This document shows, one piece after another, positions 1 to 5,376 of a stretch of 6,284 bases of DNA; position 1 is the stretch's first letter; the number at the start of each line of letters is the position of its first letter. The notes below the pieces were generated by a model. It worked only from the letters and a program-made list of their open reading frames with translations. It was not told where the DNA came from and did not search any database. Location: positions 1 to 6,284 of the forward strand of contig JBECKR010000405.1 in NCBI GenBank assembly GCA_040235415.1, written 5' to 3'. Source of the stretch: JBECKR01 sp040235415. GTDB taxonomy: Bacteria > Acidobacteriota > Polarisedimenticolia > Polarisedimenticolales > Polarisedimenticolaceae. The position numbers were made by a program, and so were the translations under genes.

Positions 1-258
1 GCCGCCGGCTTGCGTACCGTCGGCGCCGACCCGCGCGCCGGCGTGACCTACGATCGCTTCGACTGGACCCCGGGAATCGCGCTCGTGCTGGGGGCGGAGG
101 GCGGCGGTCTCGACGCCGGCGTCCGGCGCCGCCTCGACGCTCGCGTGTCCATCCCGATGCGTGCCGGAGTCGAGAGCCTGTCGGTCGGCGCCGCGGCCGC
201 GGTGCTGCTGTTCGCCGCCGCGCGCGCCCGCGGCCTCAGCGACCCTCGGGACGGATGA
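1..258 (+). CDS. SpoU/TrmH-family RNA 2'-O-ribose methyltransferase, C-terminal part
   Basis: The gene is cut by the window start; 85 codons are visible, ending in TGA. The family transfers a methyl group from S-adenosylmethionine to a ribose 2'-OH of rRNA or tRNA, and its catalytic domain is a knotted (SPOUT) fold. Two family motifs are visible. Motif II is GIALVLGAEGGGL at codons 25-37, and motif III is VSIPMRAGVESLSVGAAAAV at codons 49-68. These form the knot and the cofactor pocket. The GAEG form of motif II is common in RlmB-like (23S rRNA Gm2251) enzymes, but the N-terminal substrate domain is missing, so TrmH, RlmB or another subfamily cannot be told apart. The usual Asn in motif III (SLNV) is Ser here (codon 61). 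The 3' end overlaps the convergent histidine kinase gene by 23 bp. Family assignment is firm; the exact target is unknown. Confidence 0.9.
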   Translation, partial: AAGLRTVGADPRAGVTYDRFDWTPGIALVLGAEGGGLDAGVRRRLDARVSIPMRAGVESLSVGAAAAVLLFAAARARGLSDPRDG

Positions 259-2668
259 TCCGGAGACGCGGGCGACCCTCCGGCGTCGGACCGGTGCCGG
301 ACGGCGGGGGGTCCGAGGCGTCGCGAGGCTCGGGCGCCGGGGCGTCGGGCCCGCTCCGCTCCGGCCCCCGGGCGCGGTCGGCGTGCTCGGCGGCGAGCGG
401 CAAGGTGAACGCGATCGTCGTCCCCTTGCCCGGCTCGCTCTCGGCGCGGATCGTGCAGCCGTGGAGCCTCAGGATGTTCCGGACGATCGAGAGACCGAGC
501 CCCGTGCCCTCGGGCGCGGCTTCCGGTCCGCCCTCGACGCGGTAGAAGCGGTCGAAGATCCGCTCCAGGTCCTCCTTCGGGATGCCGACGCCGGTGTCCC
601 GGATCTCGACCACCGCGGTCGTCTCCGACTTGCGTCGGGCCCGGACCTCGACCGTCCCCCCGGTGCGGTTGTACTTGATGGCGTTGTTCGCGAGGTTGAC
701 GAACACCTGGTGGATCTTGTCGCGATCCGCCTCGACGACGAGGCCGGGTTCGTCGACGCGCTTGACCCACTCGAGCTGCTTGCCCTCGAGGCGCGGGCGC
801 AGGAGGTCCTCGCATTCGTCGATCATCTCCTCGAGACGGAACGTGCTGAGCTCGAGCTCGCTCGCCTCGGTTCCCATCCGCGAGAACGCCAGCAGGCCGT
901 CGATCATCGAGATCAGGCGGTCCACGTTCCGGAGCGAGAGCTCGAGTCCGCGGCGCTGCTCCTCGGTCGTCGGTCCGAGCCGTCCCCGAAGGATCATCTC
1001 GGTGTAGCCGCGAATGGACACGAGAGGCGTCTGCAGCTCGTGCGAGACGTTCGCCAGGAGATTGGACTTCATCTGATCCAGCTTGCGGAGCTCCTGGTTG
1101 AAGCGGTCGAGCTCGTCGGTGCGGCGCTTCAGGTCCTCGTTGAACTCCTCGAGACGGCGGTACGACTGCTCGAGCTCCGCCATCCCGGCGCGCAGCACCC
1201 CGGCCTGCTCCTCGAGCCGGCGCTCGGTCGTCCGCGTGTCGCTGAGGTCGCGGCAGGCCACGATGCGGCCGAGGACGCGGTCGTCGCGATCGGTCAGCGG
1301 CGCGGTGTTGACCTCGAGCTCGACGCCCCGCTCTCCGCCGATCGACACGGTGTCGCGCTGGACCTCCCCCCCCGCCGACGCGAGGAACGCCGCCACGGCC
1401 TCGGCCCCGCCGCCGCGCTCGCGAAGCAGCTTCAGCAGCCGGCCCTCGGAGGCGCCGAGGACCTCCCCGGCGCGCAGCCCGAACATCTCGAGGAAGGCGC
1501 GGTTCGTGAGGTGCACGATCGCGCCGCCCGCCGTGCCCCCGAGCACCAGCACGCCGTCCGAGGTCGCCTCGAGAACCGCGTCGAGCCGGCGCTCGTTGCT
1601 CCGGAGCTCGGCCTCCACGCGCTCGCGCTCGGTCTCGTCGAGAACGAGAACGGCCACCGCCGCCCCGCCGTCGTGCAGCACCCGTGCGGCGCGCAGCCGC
1701 GCCGACAGCGTCGTCCCCCCGACCGGACCGATCAGACGGGCGCGGATCTCGCCGGCGTCCTCCTGCCCCGCTTCGGCGCGGGCCAGCCACTCGCGCACCG
1801 CGAGCACGTCGCGCGTCGCGACGAGGTCCGCGAGCGCGTGGCCGAGCAGATCCTCGACGCGGCGGCCGGCGAGGGCGCAGAGCGCGGGGTTCGCAGTCGC
1901 GACGCGCCCCTCGCGCAGGACCACGACCCCCTCGCCGAGCCGCTCGATGAGCTCGCGGTACCGCGCCTCGGCGGCGGCGGCGCGCTCGCGCAGGGCGACC
2001 CGCTCGGAGGCGTCGCGCACCGCGACCAGGAACCCCGCGGGGTCTCCCGATTTCGGCGCGAGCGGGCGGATCGCGAGCTCCGCGTCGATCGCGCCGCGGT
2101 CCCGCCGCAGCATCCGCGCCTCGGTCGTCAGCCCCCGCTCGCGCACCCCGCGACGCAGCATCTTGGGGAGCAGGTCCTTCCACGCGGACTCGTCGAACAG
2201 CGCCGAGGCGGAGCTCCCGACGACGTCGCGCGTCTCCCAGCCGAACAGTCGCTCCGCCGCCTCGTTGAACGTGCGCACGACGCCCTCGAGGTCGGTCGTG
2301 AGCACGGCGGTGTCGGGCGCCGCGTCGTAGAGCGCTCTGAGCCGCGCTCCCGCGGAGTCCGCGTCCGCGAGGCGCACTCCGACGTCCTGGCCGAGGCGGT
2401 TGACGGCGTCGGCGACGAGGCTCACCGGCGAGCGTGCGGGAACGTCGGGACGGTGCAGGTGGCGCCCGGAGCGCATCTGCTCGAGCGCCGTCACGATCTC
2501 ACGGACGTCGCGGATCAGCTGGCGGCGACCGAGCAGCAGGAGCGCGAACAGCACCGCGACGAGCGCGAGCAGGGCGACCCCGATCACGGCGAGCGCCGCG
2601 GTGTCCAGCCCGCCGAGCGGCGCCGCCTGCAGCAGCACCCCGGCTCCGCCCTGGCCCCATCCGCTCAT
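236..2668 (-). CDS. Membrane-anchored sensor histidine kinase with HAMP-like linker and three PAS domains
   Basis: 810 aa. A short N-terminus and one hydrophobic helix (about 22-47) anchor it to the inner membrane, with almost no extracytoplasmic part. Next come a HAMP-like linker (about 50-105), three PAS domains (about 108-225, 235-348, 355-480), a coiled coil (about 480-535), HisKA and a HATPase domain. The phosphoacceptor is His543 in SHELQTPL. The N box (Asn658, Asn661/662), G1 DTGVGIP (691-697), F box FDRFY (705-709) and G2 GTGLGL (721-726) are intact, so an active kinase is predicted. H-E-x-x-T also fits the phosphatase motif of HisKA kinases. A Pro/Ala/Arg-rich tail follows the kinase core (about 760-810). 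The ATG start is forced by an in-frame TAG 9 nt upstream. It is last in an operon with a receiver and an EAL protein, the likely partners. No ligand-specific PAS signature is recognisable, so the signal is unknown. Confidence 0.95.
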   Translation of the reverse strand: MSGWGQGGAGVLLQAAPLGGLDTAALAVIGVALLALVAVLFALLLLGRRQLIRDVREIVTALEQMRSGRHLHRPDVPARSPVSLVADAVNRLGQDVGVRLADADSAGARLRALYDAAPDTAVLTTDLEGVVRTFNEAAERLFGWETRDVVGSSASALFDESAWKDLLPKMLRRGVRERGLTTEARMLRRDRGAIDAELAIRPLAPKSGDPAGFLVAVRDASERVALRERAAAAEARYRELIERLGEGVVVLREGRVATANPALCALAGRRVEDLLGHALADLVATRDVLAVREWLARAEAGQEDAGEIRARLIGPVGGTTLSARLRAARVLHDGGAAVAVLVLDETERERVEAELRSNERRLDAVLEATSDGVLVLGGTAGGAIVHLTNRAFLEMFGLRAGEVLGASEGRLLKLLRERGGGAEAVAAFLASAGGEVQRDTVSIGGERGVELEVNTAPLTDRDDRVLGRIVACRDLSDTRTTERRLEEQAGVLRAGMAELEQSYRRLEEFNEDLKRRTDELDRFNQELRKLDQMKSNLLANVSHELQTPLVSIRGYTEMILRGRLGPTTEEQRRGLELSLRNVDRLISMIDGLLAFSRMGTEASELELSTFRLEEMIDECEDLLRPRLEGKQLEWVKRVDEPGLVVEADRDKIHQVFVNLANNAIKYNRTGGTVEVRARRKSETTAVVEIRDTGVGIPKEDLERIFDRFYRVEGGPEAAPEGTGLGLSIVRNILRLHGCTIRAESEPGKGTTIAFTLPLAAEHADRARGPERSGPDAPAPEPRDASDPPPSGTGPTPEGRPRLRIIRPEGR

Positions 2669-2681
2669 CGCGTTGCGCTAC

Positions 2682-2689
2682 CCTCCTCC
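2682..2689 (-). promoter_or_regulatory. Shine-Dalgarno of the histidine kinase gene, long spacing
   Basis: The minus strand reads GGAGGAGG here, a very strong ribosome-binding sequence. Its nearest GGAGG core lies 13 nt from the ATG at 2668, longer than the usual 5-9 nt. An in-frame TAG at 2678-2680 excludes any earlier start, and there is no GTG or TTG in between, so the ATG stands despite the spacing. It lies in the 32-nt gap after the phosphodiesterase stop, so the kinase can be loaded independently of upstream translation. Confidence 0.6.
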
Positions 2690-2700
2690 GGTCCCGGGCT

Positions 2701-4041
2701 TCAGTGGTCGATCTCGCTCGAGGCCCCCGCGCCGGATCCCGGCGCGGCCGGCTCGAACGGCCTCGCGAACAGGTGGCCTTGCCCGAACCGCACGCCGAGC
2801 GCGCTCAGCGCCTCGAGCTCCGCTTCGGTCTCCACGCCCTCCGCGACGACGTCCGCCCCGAGCCGGCGCGCGATGCCCACGAGCGAGGCGAGCGCCTCCT
2901 GCTGGATGAGGTTCGCCCCGAGGTCGCGCACCAGGGACGCGTCGACCTTCACCCAGTCCGGCCGGATGCGCTCGAGCGTCGTGAGACTCGCGTAGCCCGT
3001 CCCGACGTCGTCGAGCGAGACGCAGAACCCGGCCTTCCGCAGGGTCGAGATCGAGCTCGCCGCGCCCGCGGGATCGTCGTCGATCGCGCGCTCGGAAAGC
3101 TCGATGACGACGTCCCCGGGACGGAGCATCGCCTCCTCGAGCAGCACGCCGACCGTCTCGCCGCGCCACTCGGGGTCGTCGAGGCTCGCCGGCCGGACGT
3201 TGACGAACAGCTTGCCCCGGCCGGCGACGAGTCGGCCGCTCCGGATCGCGGAGTTGCGGCACAGACGGTCGAGGATCGCGCTCTCGCCGATCCGATCGGA
3301 CATCGCGAACATCGGCAGCGGCATCTCGAACAGGCTGTCCTTGGGGCCGCGCGCCAACGCCTCGTACCCGATCGGAGTGCGCGTCGCGAGCTCGACGACC
3401 GGCTGGAACACCGTCGAGACCTCGGCCGCCGCGATGATCCGGCGGAGCTCCTCGGCGGAGCTGCGCTCGCGCCGCTCCCGGCGCGCCTCGTTGAACCGCC
3501 GCGCTTCCTCGACCGCGCCGTGCACCCGCCGCTCGAAGCGGTAGAACGGGTTCTCGCTCAGCAACGCGTGGCCCGCGACGAACGACAGGCGCGGGTTGAG
3601 GCCGGCGTACTCGGGTCCTTCGAACGCCGCCGCGAGGCGCGCGCGCGCCGCGGCCCCAATCTCCTCCAAGAAGGCGCCGTCGACCTCCGAGCCGTCGAAG
3701 CGCGAGGGAACGAACGCGACGAAGCGGTCGCCTCCGACGCCGTTGACCGCCAGCACGGTGCCCGCGGGAAGCGTCTCCCCGACGAGCTCGCGAAGCCTCG
3801 AGGCGGCCCGCGACAGGATGCGATCCAGCACTTGCCAGCCGTACAGCGTCTCGACGTCGCCCGGCTTCGCGATGTCGAGGTGCAGGACGCCGACGATCCG
3901 CCGGGCGTCGAGCATGCCTCGAACGCGGTCGATCAGCGTGGCGTAGGTCGGCAGGCCGGTGTTGGCGTCGTGGACGATGCCGTGCAGGCGGAGGTAGCGA
4001 GTGCGCCAGTCCTCGGGCGGGGTTCCGCCGGGGCCGCTCAC
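2701..4041 (-). CDS. Cytosolic c-di-GMP phosphodiesterase: degenerate GGDEF plus intact EAL domain
   Basis: 446 aa from a GTG start whose bases overlap the receiver stop (GTGA). An EAL domain hydrolyses cyclic di-GMP to pGpG. An N-terminal GGDEF-like domain (about 20-180) keeps the HDANTGLP opening and an Asp56 in LHLDIAK, but its signature is GGDRF (103-107). No RxxD inhibitory site stands before it, so it is probably not a cyclase and may be a regulatory nucleotide-binding domain. The EAL domain (about 205-432) keeps every known catalytic position: Glu227 (YEALAR), Asn281 (FVNVR), Glu314 (IELSE), Asp344/Asp345 (LDDVGTGY), Lys365 (WVKVD), Glu401 (AEGVET) and Gln421 (GQGHLF). Activity is therefore expected. 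There is no membrane segment or fused sensory domain; input probably comes from the adjacent receiver or kinase. The frame stays open upstream inside the receiver gene, but that extension lacks any domain and is rejected. Confidence 0.93.
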   Translation of the reverse strand: MSGPGGTPPEDWRTRYLRLHGIVHDANTGLPTYATLIDRVRGMLDARRIVGVLHLDIAKPGDVETLYGWQVLDRILSRAASRLRELVGETLPAGTVLAVNGVGGDRFVAFVPSRFDGSEVDGAFLEEIGAAARARLAAAFEGPEYAGLNPRLSFVAGHALLSENPFYRFERRVHGAVEEARRFNEARRERRERSSAEELRRIIAAAEVSTVFQPVVELATRTPIGYEALARGPKDSLFEMPLPMFAMSDRIGESAILDRLCRNSAIRSGRLVAGRGKLFVNVRPASLDDPEWRGETVGVLLEEAMLRPGDVVIELSERAIDDDPAGAASSISTLRKAGFCVSLDDVGTGYASLTTLERIRPDWVKVDASLVRDLGANLIQQEALASLVGIARRLGADVVAEGVETEAELEALSALGVRFGQGHLFARPFEPAAPGSGAGASSEIDH

Positions 4042-4454
4042 CGCGACACCCGCGGGTCCGAGGGGCGCCCGCCGGGACGGCGCTCGTCGAGTACCCTCCG
4101 GATCCGCGATAGCAGATCGTCCACCGCGAACGGTTTCGTGACGTAACCGGAAGCGCCGAGCTGCAACGCGTGCACCTGGTCCCGGACCTCGCCCTTGACG
4201 GTGAACAGCACGACCGGCACCGCCGCGAGATCCTCGTCGGTCTTCATCAGACGCAGCGTCTCCCAGCCGTCCATCTCGGGCATGTTGACGTCGAGCAGCA
4301 CGAGGTCGAACCGCTCCCGGAACGCGGACCGCATCGCCTCGTGGCCGTCGGCGGCGAGGCGGACGTCGTACCCCTCGGCCTCCAGGATCGAGGCGGTCAG
4401 CTCCCGGATCTCCGCCTGGTCGTCGACCACCAGGATCCTCGACGCGACGTCCAC
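4038..4454 (-). CDS. Stand-alone response regulator receiver (CheY-like) protein
   Basis: 138 aa, a single receiver domain with no output domain. The family is switched by phosphoryl transfer from a histidine kinase to an Asp. All key residues are visible: acidic pair Asp11/Asp12 (ILVVDD), phosphoacceptor Asp55 (LVLLDVNMPEMDG), switch Thr85 (VVLFTVK), Tyr104 and Lys107 (YVTKPF). About 15 Arg/Pro-rich residues follow the domain. I chose GTG at 4454 because GGGAG sits 5 nt before it and the domain begins at once. GTG at 4457 is two nt from GGGAG, and GTG at 4529 would add a 25-residue Arg-rich extension with no ribosome site. It is first in the operon, overlaps the EAL gene by 4 nt (probable translational coupling), and the kinase is third, so phosphorylation by that kinase and control of the phosphodiesterase is a reasonable inference. 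Confidence 0.93.
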   Translation of the reverse strand: MDVASRILVVDDQAEIRELTASILEAEGYDVRLAADGHEAMRSAFRERFDLVLLDVNMPEMDGWETLRLMKTDEDLAAVPVVLFTVKGEVRDQVHALQLGASGYVTKPFAVDDLLSRIRRVLDERRPGGRPSDPRVSR

Positions 4455-4459
4455 CACGA

Positions 4460-4464
4460 CTCCC
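4460..4464 (-). promoter_or_regulatory. Shine-Dalgarno that sets the receiver start
   Basis: The minus strand reads GGGAG, 5 nt before GTG at 4454 and only 2 nt before the tandem GTG at 4457. The spacing favours 4454, which gives a compact receiver starting five residues before its first beta strand. Confidence 0.5.
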
Positions 4465-4592
4465 GACACGGCTCGCGCAAGCCACCCGCGGCGGCGGAGC
4501 CGAGCGACAACGTTGGACGCACCTCGCACAGCCCGCGAGAGGTGCTCCGGTGACCTATGAAAGTACCAGCGGCCGATCCCCGGAGCAATGCG

Positions 4593-4598
4593 ATTCTA
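4593..4598 (-). promoter_or_regulatory. Possible -10 element for the receiver operon
   Basis: The minus strand reads TAGAAT, five of six matches to TATAAT, in the A/T-richer part of the intergenic region, about 140 nt before the receiver GTG at 4454. At 17-nt spacing the -35 position reads TGCTTT, a poor match. TTGACT (minus strand, 4627-4632) is a good -35 but lies 28 nt away, too far. Either the promoter needs an activator or this match is chance. Confidence 0.25.
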
Positions 4599-4621
4599 AG
4601 GACCGGATCGCTCGAAAAGCA

Positions 4622-4632
4622 TTGACAGTCAA
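4622..4632. promoter_or_regulatory. Perfect 11-bp palindrome TTGACAGTCAA, possible operator
   Basis: TTGAC, a central A, then GTCAA: five bp of perfect dyad symmetry about one base. It is too tight for an RNA hairpin, so a dimeric DNA-binding protein site is the more natural reading. It lies upstream of the possible -10 of the receiver operon. Each strand also contains a -35-like hexamer (TTGACA plus, TTGACT minus), but neither has a properly spaced -10. No DNA-binding regulator is encoded in the window. Confidence 0.3.
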
Positions 4633-4665
4633 GGGTTTCCGGCCACGCGGGCCGCGGTCGCGATA

Positions 4666-4684
4666 ACGAATTATGGCTATTCGT
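4666..4684 (-). terminator. Inverted repeat after the dioxygenase gene, weak terminator candidate
   Basis: ACGAAT (4666-4671) and ATTCGT (4679-4684) form a perfect 6-bp stem with a 7-nt loop. The dioxygenase stop codon ends at 4706, so the hairpin begins about 21 nt into its 3' side. No T-run follows on the minus strand (TTATCG only) and the stem is A/T-rich, so it does not match a standard intrinsic terminator. It could instead be a protein-binding dyad for the downstream operon. Confidence 0.3.
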
Positions 4685-4705
4685 CGATATCGGGACGAAA
4701 CGGCG

Positions 4706-5281
4706 TCACGGGTCGAGCTCGAGCGAGCGGCGCTCACGAACGAAACGACCGTCGGGCCGCGGGAGGAACGTGTGGCACCAGGTCATGTCGCCGCCGTAGA
4801 CGTGTACCGTCGCCGCGAGCGTCTCGCCCTCGTTGTGGATGGTGTGGTAGTCGAAAGGCGGGATCAGCGCGCCGGCCTGCCCGGGACCCGCGACCACCCG
4901 GCGCTCGAGCTCGAGCTCGACGGTGTCGCCGTCCTCGCCACGGTGGGCGTACGACCGCACCGTGATCGCGCCGCGGTGGACGCACTCGACGCACCACATC
5001 CCGGCGTGGTCGTGGATCGGCGTGCCCTGGCCGACGTCCCACACCATGACGATCACGGAGTAGCGCCCGAGGGAATCGCGATGCAGCAGCCGCCGGGCGT
5101 AACGTCCGGCGACCGGACGCAGCATCGCCTCGGGCAGCAGCGCGTCGCCCGCGCCGACGAGCCGTTCGAGCGCCGCCTTGACCTCGGTGGTGCAGCGGCC
5201 GATGTCGCCCGCCGCGACGGCGCCGTCGAGCCGCCGGACCAGCTCCGCCACCGGACCCGACGCGTCCCGAGTCTCCCCCAT
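4706..5281 (-). CDS. cdo: Cysteine dioxygenase (Arg-type thiol dioxygenase, cupin fold)
   Basis: 191 aa, the usual bacterial size. It is a cytosolic non-haem Fe(II) enzyme that oxidises L-cysteine with O2 to cysteine sulfinate, the entry to cysteine catabolism. The three iron-ligand histidines are His90 and His92 (TPIHDH) and His146 (FDYHTIHN). Arg63 in YARRLL aligns with the Arg that binds the cysteine carboxylate in mammalian enzymes (Arg60), which favours cysteine over mercaptopropionate (Gln-type) dioxygenase. THVHY-like spacing Thr158-His160-Tyr162 matches the Ser-His-Tyr outer-sphere triad, with Thr for Ser. Cys97 falls exactly where the eukaryotic crosslinking Cys93 lies; most bacterial homologues have Gly there. 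I chose ATG at 5281 because GGAGGG stands 4 nt upstream; GTG at 5293 would overlap that site. It is divergent from tyrA. Function comes from motif matching, and substrate is inferred from Arg63. Confidence 0.9.
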   Translation of the reverse strand: MGETRDASGPVAELVRRLDGAVAAGDIGRCTTEVKAALERLVGAGDALLPEAMLRPVAGRYARRLLHRDSLGRYSVIVMVWDVGQGTPIHDHAGMWCVECVHRGAITVRSYAHRGEDGDTVELELERRVVAGPGQAGALIPPFDYHTIHNEGETLAATVHVYGGDMTWCHTFLPRPDGRFVRERRSLELDP

Positions 5282-5285
5282 GGCG

Positions 5286-5291
5286 CCCTCC
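5286..5291 (-). promoter_or_regulatory. Shine-Dalgarno that sets the dioxygenase start
   Basis: The minus strand reads GGAGGG, with 4 nt (5 nt from the GGAGG core) before ATG at 5281. The alternative GTG at 5293 lies partly inside this ribosome site and has no such sequence of its own, so 5281 is preferred. Confidence 0.65.
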
Positions 5292-5366
5292 ACCGCGCGA
5301 GCCTACCACGTCCGGCCGCGATAGGGGCTTGATCCCGAGCGCGGCGCGTATACCCTTCGAGGCGTC

Positions 5367-5370
5367 GAGG
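5367..5370 (+). promoter_or_regulatory. Shine-Dalgarno that sets the tyrA start
   Basis: GAGG lies 6 nt before GTG at 5377, and translation from that GTG enters the Rossmann motif within nine residues. A TTG in the same frame at 5329 would add 16 residues without a family match or ribosome site. Confidence 0.5.
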
Positions 5371-5376
5371 TCCAAC

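Larger units (their letters stand above)
4455..4705. other. Intergenic region between the dioxygenase 3' end and the receiver operon
   Basis: 251 nt with no convincing gene. By my count 67 of the 150 bases at 4551-4700 are A or T, clearly more than in the surrounding coding DNA, as expected for a regulatory region. It must carry the 3' end of the dioxygenase transcript and the 5' leader and promoter of the receiver-phosphodiesterase-kinase operon. It contains a perfect 11-bp palindrome, a 6-bp inverted repeat, a small GC hairpin (CGGCC 4640-4644 with GGCCG 4650-4654, 5-nt loop) and a possible -10 element. Short open frames across it show no domain and only extend real genes in wrong frames. 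Confidence 0.6.
5282..5376. promoter_or_regulatory. Divergent intergenic region between cysteine dioxygenase and tyrA
   Basis: These 95 nt must carry both start regions unless either gene is read from further away. On the plus strand TTGATC (5329-5334) and TATACC (5349-5354) resemble -35 and -10 hexamers, but their spacing is only 14 nt, so this is a weak call. On the minus strand TAGGCT (5300-5305) is a faint -10 with no matching -35. No clear operator dyad is visible. Confidence 0.3.

Noticed and set aside
48..2183. A minus-strand frame of 711 codons in another phase of the kinase gene
   Set aside because: Arg/Ala/Gly-rich shadow with no recognisable domain; the kinase frame explains this DNA.
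161..2995. A very long plus-strand open frame (944 codons) antisense to the kinase
   Set aside because: It shows no domain or motif and consists of Arg/Ala/Glu-rich low-complexity sequence. Opposite it lies a fully recognisable kinase. Long antisense frames are expected in GC-rich coding DNA.
2434..4146. Plus-strand frame of 570 codons antisense to the phosphodiesterase
   Set aside because: No motif, and shadow composition. The minus-strand EAL protein has every catalytic residue.
4042..4485. N-terminal extension of the EAL protein into the receiver gene in a second frame
   Set aside because: The extension is an Arg/Gly-rich shadow of the receiver. The GTG at 4041, overlapping the receiver stop, gives a protein that starts just before the GGDEF-like domain.
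4584..4603. Sigma-54 promoter on the minus strand because of a TTGCT
   Set aside because: The -24 half lacks the essential GG (it reads TTAGAAT), so the consensus is not met.
4622..4627. Plus-strand TTGACA as a promoter -35
   Set aside because: At 16-18 nt spacing the sequence is GC-only, with nothing like a -10, and no plus-strand gene follows.
4673..5332. Plus-strand frame of 219 codons starting ATG at 4673
   Set aside because: It is antisense to the dioxygenase, has no ribosome site and no family motif.
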